DNA from: Aegilops tauschii subsp. strangulata
Taxonomy: Eukaryota; Streptophyta; Magnoliopsida; Poales; Poaceae
Length of the DNA: 64,000 nucleotides
Direction of reading: 5' to 3'
NCBI RefSeq assembly: GCF_002575655.3
Contig: NC_053041.3
Span: 376,137,054-376,201,053 of the forward strand
Part shown: positions 1 to 10,940 of the stretch, piece after piece
How the letters are laid out: every line of letters starts with the position of its first letter
How positions within the stretch are numbered: the stretch's first letter is position 1
The notes under the pieces: generated by a model
What the model was told of the DNA's origin: nothing
Seen by the model: the letters and a program-made list of their open reading frames with translations, nothing else
The model's database searches: none
Position numbers and translations under genes: made by a program

Positions 1-698
1 GAGTTGGCAAACATAGCTTTGGTCATCGTTGCAATTAATAGGAAGTAATAAAGAAAGAGGGGTTTCACATATAAATATACTATCATGGACATCTTTTATG
101 ATTGGGAGCACTCATTAAAATATGACATGCTAAAGAGTTGATGTTGGACAAGGAAGATAACGTAATGGGTTATGTTTTCTTATATCTGAGATAAAGTATA
201 TTGTCATGGATCATCCAACATGTTGAGCTTGCCTTTCCCCCTCATGCTAGCCAAATTGTTTGCACCAAGTAGAGATACTACTTGTGCTTCCAAAAACCCT
301 TAAACCAGTTTTGCCATGAGAGTCCACCACATCTACCTATGGATTGAGGAAGATCTTTCAAGTAAGTTGTCATCGGTGCAAGCAATAAAAATTGCTCTCT
401 AAATATGTATGATTGATTGGTGTGGAGGAAATAAGCTTTATGCGATCTTGTGATGTGGAAGAAATAAAAGCGACGGACTGCATAATAAAGGTTCATATCA
501 CAAGTGGCAATATAAACTGACATTCTTTCGCATTGAGATTTTGTGCATCCAACCATAAAAGCGCATGGCAACCTCTGCTTCCCTCTGTGAAGGGCCTATA
601 TTTTATTATTATCTTCTACCTTATGCAAGAGTCATGGTGATCTTCACCTTTCCTTTTTATAATTGATCCTTTGGCAAGCACAGGGTGTTGGAAAGATC

Positions 699-699
<1 letters not shown>

Positions 700-744
<45 letters not shown>
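700..744. repeat. (TA)n microsatellite
   Basis: An uninterrupted TA dinucleotide run of about 40 bp inside the G1 internal region. It makes a short leucine/tyrosine-type artefact frame on the minus strand that is not a gene. Confidence 0.95.
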
Positions 745-747
<3 letters not shown>

Positions 748-1187
748 GGATGTGGGTTAGCATGAACTATTACCCTTGAGGTAAAAGGTTGGGAGGCGAA
801 ACTATAAGCCCCTATCTTTCTCTGTGTCCGATTAAAACTCCGTAACCACAAGTATTGCGTGAGTGTTAGCAATTATGAAAGACTAAATGATAGTTGAGTA
901 TGTGGACTTGCTAGAAGCTCTGACATAGACTCTTTCTGATGTTATGATAAATTGCAATTGCTTCAATGACTAAGATTATAGTTTGTTAGTTCTCAATAAA
1001 GTTTCTGATTCATACTTTGCATTGTGAATAGATTATTACTTGAGCATAAGAAATCATATGACAATATCCATATATGTTGTTATGAGAACAATCATGATGC
1101 CCTCATGTCCGTATTTTATTTTATCGACACCTCTACCTCTAAACATGTGGACATATTTATCGTTATCTGCTTCCGCTTGAGGACAAG

Positions 1188-1209
1188 CGAGGTCTAAGCT
1201 TGGGGGTGT
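1188..1209 (+). promoter_or_regulatory. Polypurine tract of G1
   Basis: Purine-rich stretch ending aagcttgggggtgt immediately before the LTR start TGATACGTCC. It is the expected plus-strand DNA primer for reverse transcription and fixes the orientation of G1 as +. Confidence 0.75.
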
Positions 1210-2731
1210 TGATACGTCCATTTTGCATCATGCTTTTATATCGATATTTATTGCATTATGGGCTGTTATTACACATTATGTCACAATACTTATGCCTATT
1301 CTCTCTTATTTTACAAGGTTTACATAAGGAGGGAGAATGCCGGCAGCTGGAATTCTGGGCTGGAAAAGGAGCAGATATTATAGACCTATTCTGCACAACT
1401 CCAAAAGTCTTGAAACTCCACGAAAGTTATTTTTGGAAATAATAAAAAATACTGAGCGGAAGAAATACGTCAGGGGGGCCACCACCTGTCCACGAGGGTG
1501 GGGGCGCGCCCTACCCTCCAGTGCGCGCCCCCTGCCTCGTGGGCCCCCTGTTGGTCCTCTCGTGGCCATCTTCTGCTATATGAAGTCTTTCATCCAAGAA
1601 AAAAATCATAAGCAAGATTTCGGGACGAGACTCCGCCGCCACGAGGCGGAACCTTGGCGGAACCAATCTAGGGCTCCGGCAGAGCTGTTCTGCCGGGGAC
1701 ACTTCCCTCCGGGAGGGGGAAATCATCGCCATCGTCATCACCAACGCTCCTCTCATCGGGAGAGGGCAATCTCCATCAACATCTTCATCAGCACCATCTC
1801 CTCTCAAACCCTAGTTCATCTCTTGTATCCAATTCTTGTCTCATAGTCCGGGATTGGTACCTGTAGGTTGCTAGTAGTGTTGATTACTCCTTGTAGTTGA
1901 TGCTAGTTGGTTTATTTGGTGGAAGACCATATGTTCAGATCCTATATGCATATTAATACCCCTCTGATTATGAACATGAATATGCTTTGTGAGTAGTTAC
2001 GTTTGTTCCTAAGGACATGGGAGAAGTCTTGCAATTAGTAGTCATGTGAATTTGGTATTCGTTTGATATTTTTATGAGATGTATGTTGTCTATCCTCTAG
2101 TGGTGTTATGTGAACGTCGACTACATGAAACTTCACCATTATTTGGGCCTAGAGGAAGGCATTGGGAAGTAATAAGTAGATGATGGGTTGCTAGAGTGAC
2201 AGAAGCTTAAACCCTAGTTTATGCGTTGCTTCGTAAGGGGTAGATTTGGATCCAGATGTTTCATGCTATGGTTAGGTTTACCTTAATACTTTTGTTGTAG
2301 TTGCGGATGCTTGCAATAGAGGTTAATCATAAGTGTGATGCTTGTTCAAGTAAGAACAGCACCCAAGCACCGGTCCACCCACATATCAAATTATCAAAGT
2401 ACCGAACGCGAATCATATGAACGTGATGAAAACTAGCTTGACGATAATTCCCATGTGTCCTTGGGAGCGCTTTTCTCTATATAAGAGTTTGTCCAGGCTT
2501 GTCCTTTGCTACAAAAAGGATTGGGCCACCTTGCTGCACTTTATTTACTTTTATTACTTGTTGCTCGTTACAAATTATCCTATCACAAAACTATCTGTTA
2601 CCACTTATTTCAGTACTTGCAGAGAATACCTTGCTGAAAACCGCTTATCATTTCCTTCTGCTCCTCGTTGGGTTCGACACTCTTACTTATCGAAAGGACT
2701 ATGATAGATCCCCTATACTTGTGGGTCATCA
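1210..2731 (+). mobile_element. Gypsy 3' LTR (G1), 1522 bp
   Basis: Begins TGATACGTCCATTTTGCATC and ends ACTTGTGGGTCATCA, with the TG...CA ends of an LTR. The same LTR type, diverged, recurs at 30831-32348, 53076-54596 and 56849-58368, which confirms both ends. A TATA-like gctatatgaag lies near 1574 and the GA-rich gagactccgccgccacgagg near 1627 is conserved in the other copies. Open frames inside it (for example 1337-1846) are LTR artefacts. The target duplication cannot be checked because the 5' LTR is outside the window. The five bases after it are cgtgc. Confidence 0.92.
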
Positions 2732-2752
2732 CGTGCCTGTGTATTTTTACAG

Positions 2753-4437
2753 TTCGGCCCAAAGTTTTTCTGGGCAATCCTCTTCTTCGGGAGATCTCCT
2801 CCCCGAGATAATGGAAAGCGAGACGCCTCCCCCGATCTCCTCGCCCAATAAGGCGGACGACTCCGAAGTGTCATCTCGGAGGGTTTTTCTTGATCAACAA
2901 GCGGTGCAGGGGATGAAAGAGGCAGTACCCGAAGGTGGACCTCCGATCGTTCAGGATTCGGGGGCCAATAATGAAGGCCCCGGACTGTCCGGTTTTCAGC
3001 CAACGATGATTCTGGAGACGGGTGAACGGGTTCCTTCAAAGGATGGTTGTGCTCCTACAGCGGCTTCCAGAGACCCGGCGGCGCTGGATATCTTGAGGGA
3101 TATGCTGCGAAAAGCATCTGTCTCGGGGGAACAGCGTACCTTGATGGGTACGGTGGTTGAGAAGATTCTGTCCGCGAAGAGCGGATTGAATGAAGCCTTC
3201 ATGAGCCTGCTAAGAGGCTTCGAGGTTTGTAATGTAATGTTTTCAACTATATTTTATTTGCAAAGATGCACCTGTGTATAGGTAGTAGCCCCTGAGACTC
3301 GGGTTGGCTTCCCATGGGAGGCGAACGGAGGATCAAGAAGAAATACTCAAGGACTAATCTGATTAACTGGAACACAGGCTGCTTCCCCCCTGGCTACTTC
3401 CCAGACTACGGATATTGCCGAGCTGCAGCGGAAGCTTGATGTGGCAGGGGATGACATTGCGTTAATCAATATGCGTCTTGACGAGTCGCAAGGTATGTAT
3501 TCGGGGCAGTCCCTTCACATACATTTTTGTGATATAAGCATGACCCTGAAGGTTATATACTGGAATATGCATGGCTGCAGATGGTGTTGCCGCCGTTGAA
3601 ATTCTTCGGGCGGAGCTGGCCCGGTTTAGTAATGCGGCTGCCGAAAAGGCATCAGCTGAGTTAAAAGCCAAACAAGCTGTTCCGCGCCAAGATGAGGAGA
3701 AGATATCCACGATGCCGCTCGAATTAAAAAATGCTGCTAGCCGCTGTGAACTTCTTGAGAAGGAGAATGAAACCAAAACGGCTGAACTTGACAAGGCCTT
3801 ACGAGAGGCGAGAGAAGCGCGGTCTGAATCCAGAGCAGCCCGTGAGGAGATCCGCCAAGCTGGGGAGATTGCGGCCAGTAAGCCCTTTTTGCTACAGACT
3901 AAGTTCGGCAATCCGAACTATGCTCAGCTTAACCAAGTGTGGAGTTCTCCGGATAAGTTTTTAGACTTGCCGAAGAGTTCTTTCGATGCGGCGCAGTTTT
4001 ACCAAGCGTGAGAGGGGTATGCAATGGAGAAGCTTTTCTGGTCACAATTTGGCGCGTCAAAGCGCCCTCTGTTGCTGAATGAACAGATGTCCTAATGGGC
4101 CGAACTTCATAGGATATCCGGTGCTGCCATGAAGAACGTCATAATCTGGTTGTGGCCAACTGAGCCTGTTCCGAATAGCTACTTCGGCTTGGTGCAGCGG
4201 CTTGTTGATGTGGTGCCACGTTTCGATGCCGTGAAGCGGTCGGTGTGCATTGAGGGTGCACGGATGGCCTTTGCCCGAGTCAAGACATTCTGGGGGAAGA
4301 TGAAGGCCATCGATGTTGCGGCGAAGAGTCCACCCAAGGGCAAGGACCGTTACACACCGGAGCATTATTTTGAAGACGTCTTAGAGGCCGCCCGCTTAAT
4401 AGAGGGTCAATGCTCGAAAGACATAATATTCGAGTGA
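2753..4437 (+). pseudogene. Antisense spliced coiled-coil gene inside G2 (degenerate)
   Basis: Three exons can be read with consistent frame and GT-AG introns. Exon 2753-3224 follows the acceptor tttttacag and ends at gag|gtttgt. Exon 3378-3492 runs from the acceptor acacag to the donor caag|gtatgt. Exon 3581-4437 starts after ggctgcag. The joined frame is acidic and Ser/Pro-rich at first, then forms a long Ala/Glu/Arg-rich helix typical of a coiled coil (about 3583-3880), then a C-terminal part with WLWPTEPVPNSYFGLVQRL. Two in-frame stops (TGA 4009-4011, TAA 4093-4095) break exon 3. The upstream exons are lost at the G1 boundary. Tat-lineage plant Gypsy elements are known to carry an extra antisense gene near the 3' end, often annotated as 'putative gypsy-type transposon' protein. 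I infer this is such a gene. Its function is unknown. Confidence 0.7.
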
Positions 4438-5669
4438 GGTGTATGGGAATTGTAAAAGACAATTTTATAGTTAATCTATTTTTATGTTTTGCTCAAAAGC
4501 TTGTGTTCCTCCTGTGCGGCCGTTTTAATATAATCTGAAAGTTTTCCAGTCATCGGCTTCAGCCCCCTCGTAGGAAGTACGGGGGTGTTCGGAAAAGCAT
4601 TTGATCACTCTTGACCCGACGTCTTGGTCCATGAAGGGGGTGATAATGCGGCGAACTAGGCAATCAGACTATAGGGCGTTAACACTTTCACTTAGCCATA
4701 GGAGTTTTATAGGGGGGACCACGATATAGCCCCTGGTATGTGTACGGCTTATTCCAATATGGTGCGTTACATATATGACCTGAAGAAAAAAGGTCCTTCG
4801 TGTGATACGGAGGGAATCGCGACAAATTCCGATAAGTCATTGAGTGGTTGACCAGCTCTCGTAGCATCATGACAATCGGTTTTCGACTTTCTCTACTGAG
4901 GTGCTTGACCAGATGAACCGGAAGCACAATCGCAGTAGTTCTCCCTTTACTACCCTAGCCGATAGAGCGGAACGTAAGGTAGCAAGCACAGGAGCCGGGC
5001 AACCCAACCATTTACCCAAGACATGATTCGGAGCTGATGCATATAAGGCCAAACTCGCGACACTGAAGTACGCTGTAAAGCTGTTCGGACTTTGTTGGCA
5101 ACTCATTTGTTCCCATACCGAGCCCCTGGCAGGTTATGCCGAGGTATATCTGTGAAACAAGCATAGGAGCCATATTCATTTGCGAAAAGACACGAATGAT
5201 TAATTCGGATAATGTTTACTGGGATCTGAGCGATATGCCAACGATTACTTTATATATAAAAAGACCACAACCCCGGCTATTTGACATGCCCGGGGTCGAA
5301 GGCGGAGGAAAAAGGCATATTACAGGCTCGAAATAAAGAGTGCGGTCTACAAAAAGTTATTTTGGACCTCCTGTCGCACGTCTACACCGCCTGTCCTCGG
5401 CGAGGGGAATCCTTGACGGAAGTAGCCCCTTAGGTGAGTGTACGGATCCGAACTCCGGTAGAGTCAGTTTAGATGTTTGTCCTTTGCGTCACCTGTTTGT
5501 AAGAGATAATGAAGAAAGAAAAAGGAAAGTAGATAAAAATGTTACGGGAATGCTTGCAGGCTTGTCCGTATTGTGCTTCCGCCAATGGCCATGGTATCTT
5601 AAGTGCGTAGTGATGTATGCGCGGTACAAATTTTGCGGGTGTATGAGGTGGGCGGCGGAAGCCGAACTG
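4438..5669. other. Non-coding stretch of G2 between antisense gene and gag
   Basis: No credible coding frame. It holds the 3' flank of the antisense gene and the sequence that should contain pol in a complete Gypsy element. The 185-residue frame at 5340-5897 (+) overlaps the gag 3' end in antisense and lacks any recognisable domain. Confidence 0.6.
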
Positions 5670-7619
5670 CTATTTCCGCTCCGGGATTGGTCGATCCTCG
5701 GGGGGAAATTGCTTCTGACCCCCGGTATTTGGTTGGTGAACCTCTCCATCGTCCCTGTCGCCTGGCGGCCTCCTCCCCTTGTGTTCGACGTTGAGCTTGC
5801 CGGCCTGCTTGAAGACCCAACAGCTTCTGTTGGTATGATTAGCTGGTTTATCGGGGTGGCCGTGAATCTGGCAGGGTCGGTCCAATATCCTGTCTAGGTT
5901 GGATGGTCCGTCTCGGTTCACCTTGAATGGCTTTTTCCGTTGACGGGGTTTGGGATTGCTGAATCCGGTGTTGACCGCTGTGTCGCGTGATCTTTCATTA
6001 TCATTGCGAATGTTGTGTTTGCTTCGTCGTGGCTTGCCATTGCCGTCTCGGATTTCAGAAGTGCCCGAGTCGCTGGCGTTGTTGCTTCTACGAGCGAGCC
6101 AGATGTCTTCTCCCGCGCAAAAGCGGGTCATTAGAGCGGTAAGGGTTGTCATGGATTTAGGTCCTTCTTGACCGAGGTGGCGTGCAAGCCATTCATCCCG
6201 GACGCTGTGTTTGAAGGCTGCAAGGGCTTCCGCGTCCGGACAATCGACGATTTGGTTCTTTTTAACTAAGAACCTAGTCCAGAGCTTCCTGGCTGACTCT
6301 CCGGGCTGCTGGATAATGTGACTTAAGTCATCGGCGTCCGGTGGCCGGACATATGTTCCTTGGAAGTTGTCGCGAAAGGCGTCTTCCAAATCTTCCCAGC
6401 TGCCAATAGAATTTTCCAGCAGACTGTTTAACCAGTACCGAGCTGGTCCTTTGAGTTTTAGTGGTAGGTATTTGATGGAATGAAGGTCATCTCCGCGGGC
6501 CATGTGGATATGGAGGAGGAAGTCCTCGATCCATACCGCGGGATCCATTGTTCCGTCGTATGATTCGATATTCATGGGTTTGAACCCATCTGGGAATTCA
6601 TGCTCCATTACTTCGTCTGTGAAGCAAAGAGGGTGTGCGGCGCTTCTATGTTGGGCCACACCGCGACGTACCTCCGATGGAGTCCATTTGCGGTTTTCGG
6701 CCCGGGCATGGCTAGGTTTGTCACGTCCGAATAGGTAGCCGTCGTCGCGTGTCGAAGCACGTCCTCGCGATCCGTAGATCGATCTTGCGTGTCCTGCTCT
6801 ACTGTCCAAGTCCTGTCGAAGGTCGTATGTACAACCCCGAGCTGTTTTATTCTTGCCTTAACGACGAGGTGGGGCGGACTGGTGTTCGGCTTGAGTTGCC
6901 GCTTTATCCGGACCAAGTTGTGGTCGGCCTGCCGCATTGTGCGATGATGGTACGGGCTCCAGCGCCTCGTCACCGAACTGAGGTAGCAATCTATGCTTCG
7001 GGTAGCTTTTGGCTGGGCCACTAAGGTCGTATTCTTCGGCGGCCAGGACTTCGATCCATCTATCATTAAGCAGATCTTGGTTCGCTTGAAGCTGCAGCTG
7101 CTTCTTTTTCAGGCTCCTTGCAGTGGCTATTAGCCGGCGTTTGAAGCGCTCCTGCTCGAGAGGTTCCTCAGGCACGATGAAATCCTCGTTGCCGAGGCTC
7201 TCCTCTTCCTCAGAGAGCGGAAGATAATTACTGTCCTCCGAGTCTCCGTGTATGGCCTGTTCATCAGGGCTAACTTGCCCATTTTCCCGTTCCTCCTGTT
7301 CGGAGGTTACCTTGACGGGGTCTTCATTATTTTCGGCATCGTCCGGAGTATTATTTTTTCCGGTGCCCGTATCGTAGTCTTTGGAACAACGTGACTTGTA
7401 GCGGTGTCGAGGAAGCTGGCGCTTGGGCTGTCTCTCAGGAGGTTTATCCTCAACTGGATCCTCTTTGTCATCGTTGTTAGTTTTTTCAAGTGTGTCCACC
7501 ATGTATACGTCGTAGGAAGAAGTGGCCGTACGTCGTCCAGTGAATGGCGGGTTTTGGCCTTGCTCCTTGTCGGCATCGTTGTTCGTACTGGTGATGTCTT
7601 CGGAGCCGTAGTCAAGCAT
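5670..7619 (-). pseudogene. G2 gag polyprotein, capsid and zinc-knuckle-like part
   Basis: One minus-strand frame broken by a TAA at 6858-6860. The N-terminal half (7619 to 6861) is acidic and charged. The C-terminal half (from about 6809) holds a retrotransposon gag (capsid) domain, seen in PAVWIEDFLLHIHMARG, KLKGPARYWLNSL and WEDLEDAFRDNFQGTY, followed by a basic region and a CxxH...H...C cluster (CQIHGHPDKPANHTNRSCW) that may act as a nucleic-acid-binding knuckle. The frame stops at 5670 with no protease after it. In autonomous relatives gag packages the element RNA. Here the stop and missing pol make the copy defective. Confidence 0.85.
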
Positions 7620-7690
7620 GTCGGTTAAGTCATCGACAGTGGCTATGAAGTGGGTGGTGGGTGGGAAGCAAAATTCCCCATCATCAGCCT

Positions 7691-8305
7691 CTAGAACCGT
7701 ACATAGTTCGGCTGTGAGTCCCCCGCCAAGGACAAGTTCTTTAATGAGTTCAGCACATCGCCCAAGGGTGAGTGCTGGAAGATGTTTGCGGCGCTGAACT
7801 CGAAGATCGATAAGCGACCAAGTTTGGTATCCGCGGACTCACATGGTTCGGAACTTATACCCGGAGAAGAGTCCGGAGTTCCGGTAACACGAGTATTGCG
7901 TGAGGTTAAGTCCATGTGCGGCTCCAACGCCGGGGAATCTGTGGCCTCCATGGTGGGGTTGAGCCTCCAATCCTTGGATGCCGCAGTGTGCTTTGGATCT
8001 AAGGCCAGAGTGGTCACATGAGCTATCTCTTGGATGCGGTCTGACGGCAGATTTAGGTCATGTTCGTCAAGGTGACCAGGAGCGGTCGCCGCGGTCTCGA
8101 ATCCGGTGAAGATCAAATCTCCACGGATGTCCGCAACATAATTCAAGCTCCCAAATCTGATCTGATGGCCAGGGGCGTAGCTATCGATCTGCTCCAGGTG
8201 GCCAAACGAGTTGGCCCGCGGCGCGAAGCCGCCGAACACGAAGATCTGTCCGGGGAGGAAGTTTTCTCCTTGGACAGCGTCATTGTTGACGATTGAAGGG
8301 GCCAT
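7691..8305 (-). pseudogene. G2 leader or N-terminal gag frame
   Basis: Minus-strand frame starting at the ATG at 8305 (MAPSIVNNDAVQGENF), 48 bp inside the 5' LTR edge. The protein is Asp/Glu-rich with no domain I recognise. It ends at 7691 and the following gag frame at 7619 is in another phase. The text resumes sensibly after a one-base shift near 7690, so a frameshift is likely rather than a separate gene. The GTG upstream at 8326 is in frame but is not needed as a start. Confidence 0.6.
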
Positions 8306-8352
8306 CGAACCTTTTGGGGACGGCACAGTGGAACTCTCAATGAAAGCACCAA

Positions 8353-8832
8353 TGTCGGTGTCAAAACCGGCGGATCTCGGGTAGGGGGTCCCGAACTGTG
8401 CGTCTAAGGTCGATGGTAACAGGAGACAAGGGACACGATGTTTACCCAGGTTCGGGCCCTCTCTATGGAGGTAATACCCTACTTCCTGCTTGATTGATCT
8501 TGATGAATATGAGTATTACAAGAGTTGATCTACCACGAGATCGAGATGGCTAAACCCTAAAGGCCTAGCCTGTATGACTACGGTAATGAGTATGTCCTCT
8601 CCGGGCTAAGTCCTCCGGTTTATATAGACACCGGGAGGATCTAGGGTTACACAAGGTCGGTTACAAAGGAAATGAATCTACGTATTCGGTCGCCAAGCTT
8701 GCCTTCCACGCCAAGGAGAGTCCCATCCGGACACGGGTGCAGTCTTCGGTCTTCGTATCTTCACAGCCCATCAATCCGGCCCATGGCTAACAGGCCAGAC
8801 ACCCGAGGACCCCTTAGTCCAGGACTCCCACA
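8353..8832 (-). mobile_element. G2 5' LTR, 480 bp
   Basis: On the minus strand it runs from TGTGGGAGTCCTGGACTAAG (8832) to CCGGTTTTGACACCGACA (8353). The next minus-strand bases, ttggtgctttcattgagag, are the standard leader start after this LTR type in Triticeae. The plus-strand text ccggtttatatagacaccgg near 8617 contains tatata and may be the promoter TATA box. Only one LTR of G2 lies in the window. Confidence 0.88.
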
Positions 8833-9460
8833 GTTTACTTTGTCTACATCTTGTCATCTTGCTTAAGGCATTACTCTGTTTTATACTTAATACCATAGAT
8901 GCATGCTGGATAGTGATCGATTGGTGGAGTAGTAGTCGTATATGCATACAGGAGTCGGTCTACTTGTCTCGGATGTGATGCATATATACATGATCATTGC
9001 CTTGAATATCGTCTTAACTATGCGCTTTTCTATCAATTGTCCAACAGTAATTTGTTCACCCACCGTATGCTATGTGCTCGAGAGAGAAACCTCTAGTGAA
9101 AACTATGGCCCCCGGGTCTACTTTTATCATATATTAAAACACAAAAATACCTTGCTGCAATTTTATTTCTTTTATTTTGTTTTGCAATTTACTTTATTAT
9201 CTACCACTACAAGATTTAATCCTTGCAAGTAACCGACCAGGGGATTGAAAACTCCCTTGTTTCCATTGGGTGCAAGTATTTTCTTTTGTGCGTGCAGGTG
9301 TTGTTCACGAGATTATGTGTGGTTCTCCTACTGGATTGATAACCTTGATTCTTAACTGAGGGAAATACTTATCTCTACTATACTGCTTCATCCTCTTCTC
9401 TTCGGGGAAATCCCAATGCAACTCACAAGTAGCAGACTGCACCCGAGTACGGGAAGGGAT
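8833..9460. repeat. Unassigned Triticeae repeat, probable LTR remnant
   Basis: The style of the text (for example atggcccccgggtctac, tcctactggattgataacc and gagggaaatacttatc) matches sequence I associate with the 3' half of a large Triticeae LTR, but I cannot name the family and see no LTR edges or primer site. No coding frame of substance. It abuts the G2 LTR at 8832/8833. Confidence 0.4.
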
Positions 9461-9778
9461 GGGAGAGGTTTCTTCAGTTAAGTTGGTTCGTTTCTTTTAT
9501 TTTAAAGGATTCAACTTGTTATGTTTGTTCTTCTAGATTTTAGAGATTTAAATGTTCAACATCTAGTGGTTTCTACATAATACATTAATACTTAAATGCT
9601 CACAATAGTCCAGAAGATTGATGGTGTGGCACGTGACCGCTTCTTTCCATTCAGCTTCTCCTTGAACGTCATCTATATTGATGTTACAGAGATCAACAAG
9701 AGAATTATACATAATTTTGTTGCACTCACTTACAATACAAGATTATTTGCTTACAATAGTCTAACACTTAGGTTGTGT
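9461..9778. other. Unassigned DNA
   Basis: AT-rich sequence without a gene, repeat edge or regulatory motif that I can support. Confidence 0.5.
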
Positions 9779-9787
9779 ATAAAGTAT

Positions 9788-10197
9788 CGAAAGTCATCTT
9801 TTGATCCCGAGCTCATATGCTCCCGCATGAACAGTAAAATCGAAAAAATATATAAAAAAATTCAAAAAATTCCAATTTTTTTTTAGAGAAACATTGACAA
9901 AAGTTCTAAGTGCCTGCAAAAGTTCATCATGAAATCACATTCATGTAAGGCGTGGCAAAAAAAAAACAAATTCGGTGCTTCAAAATGCTTTTGAAAGTAG
10001 CTTTTTCATAGTACTGTTTTTGTTTTTTTTGCCATGCCTTCTAGGAATGTGATTTCACGACGAATTTTTGCACGCACTTAGAACTTTTGTCAATGTTTCT
10101 CCAAAAAAAATTGGAATTTTTTAAAAAATTTCAATATTTTTTCGATTTTACTGTTCATGCGGGAGCATATGAGCTCGGGATCAATTCCTCCGCGTCC
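9788..10197. mobile_element. Mutator-type foldback MITE (M1), about 410 bp
   Basis: Almost the whole element is an inverted repeat. The left arm reads gatcccgagctcatatgctc then ccgcatgaacagtaaaatcg from 9803, and the right arm returns its complement ending gagctcgggatc at 10182. Further paired blocks such as acattgacaaaagttctaag lie inward. The flanks carry a 9-bp direct repeat ataaagtat at 9779-9787 and 10198-10206, the target-duplication length of Mutator-like elements. The outermost ~13 bp pair less well, so the exact ends are uncertain by a few bases. There is no coding capacity. Confidence 0.85.
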
Positions 10198-10206
10198 ATA
10201 AAGTAT

Positions 10207-10932
10207 GCATTTTTTAGAAGTATATGTGTGGAAGTTACCTCGTCTTGTATGTAGGTAGTCTTGTTTCATCAAGTTTTCATTATTTGGTCAACTTCTGGAT
10301 TAAGAGATGCATGTAACTCCCCCCCCCCCCCTATTCTGGCAGGTTTAGGATGTCAAGATATATACAGAATGAGCCTATATCTCTGGAAGAACAGAGGTAC
10401 TTGGTTGATTCCTATATCTCTGGAGCAACTTCACAAGATTTCCAAGTTATGTGATATACTTCAGGTAGAAGTTCATGAGAGGGAACTTGTGGTTGATTCC
10501 ACACTTGATACCCTGGGTGGTGGGGGAGTGGTACCACTCAGCTAGAAGCTCTGCTAGCTAAACGTGAAGACTCCTCTTTGAAGTGTATAGTGTTGTCCCT
10601 ATTGGCTATGTAGACTTTTTGTAGCAATCAATGTTGTACAAAATATAAAGGTTTGCCTGCTCTTTGTCGAATGACTTTTTGAATGAAGTGTGATCTGGAT
10701 TGCATGTAGTTCTTTAATCAGATCTTACACTTAATGTGTTTTTTATAACCTAGCCATTCATATTCTATTCATACAAATGTATTGTACTAATGAGTTCAGT
10801 TTGTAAGCTACCCTATCGCACATGTCATGAAGCTGATGAAACGACTACCATAATAGCGTGTCCTACCCTGACATCGCTCAGACATAACCGCACATAGCAT
10901 AGGCTAACATTACATATAGTACAAATAAAAAA
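10207..10932. other. Unassigned DNA with possible terminal exon
   Basis: A C-run (10318-10331) and a splice-acceptor-like ttctggcag precede a stretch that is open in two frames. One gives RYIQNEPISLEEQRYLVDSY and ends at TGA near 10453. The other stays open to 10545. I recognise neither protein. What follows is AT-rich and could be a 3' untranslated region. It may be the tail of a gene fragment or chance. Confidence 0.3.
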
Positions 10933-10940
10933 GTGAAAGA

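Larger units (their letters stand above)
1..1209 (+). mobile_element. Gypsy element G1, 3' internal (untranslated) region
   Basis: AT-rich DNA leading directly into an LTR. No reading frame here resembles gag or pol, so this looks like the untranslated stretch between pol and the 3' LTR. The last bases carry the purine-rich tract gcgaggtctaagcttggggg, the pattern seen before the 3' LTR in this class of Triticeae Gypsy elements. The element enters from outside the window, so its 5' part cannot be judged. Confidence 0.75.
2732..8832 (-). mobile_element. Gypsy element G2, gag only, 3' side cut at 2731
   Basis: On the minus strand this reads 5' LTR (8832 to 8353), leader, gag frames (8305 to 5670), a non-coding stretch, then a gene on the opposite strand (2753-4437). 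No protease, RT, RNase H or integrase is visible, so it is either a non-autonomous family or a pol-deletion derivative. Its 3' LTR is absent because the sequence meets the end of the G1 LTR at 2731/2732. If G1 inserted into G2, the missing part should lie left of the window. Confidence 0.85.

Noticed and set aside
5340..5897. 185-residue plus-strand frame
   Set aside because: It overlaps the G2 gag end in antisense, has no domain, and its length is explained by codon bias of the opposite strand.
10318..10331. C homopolymer as a possible assembly gap or G-quadruplex signal
   Set aside because: A single run without the four spaced G tracts of a quadruplex. It reads through without other disturbance.
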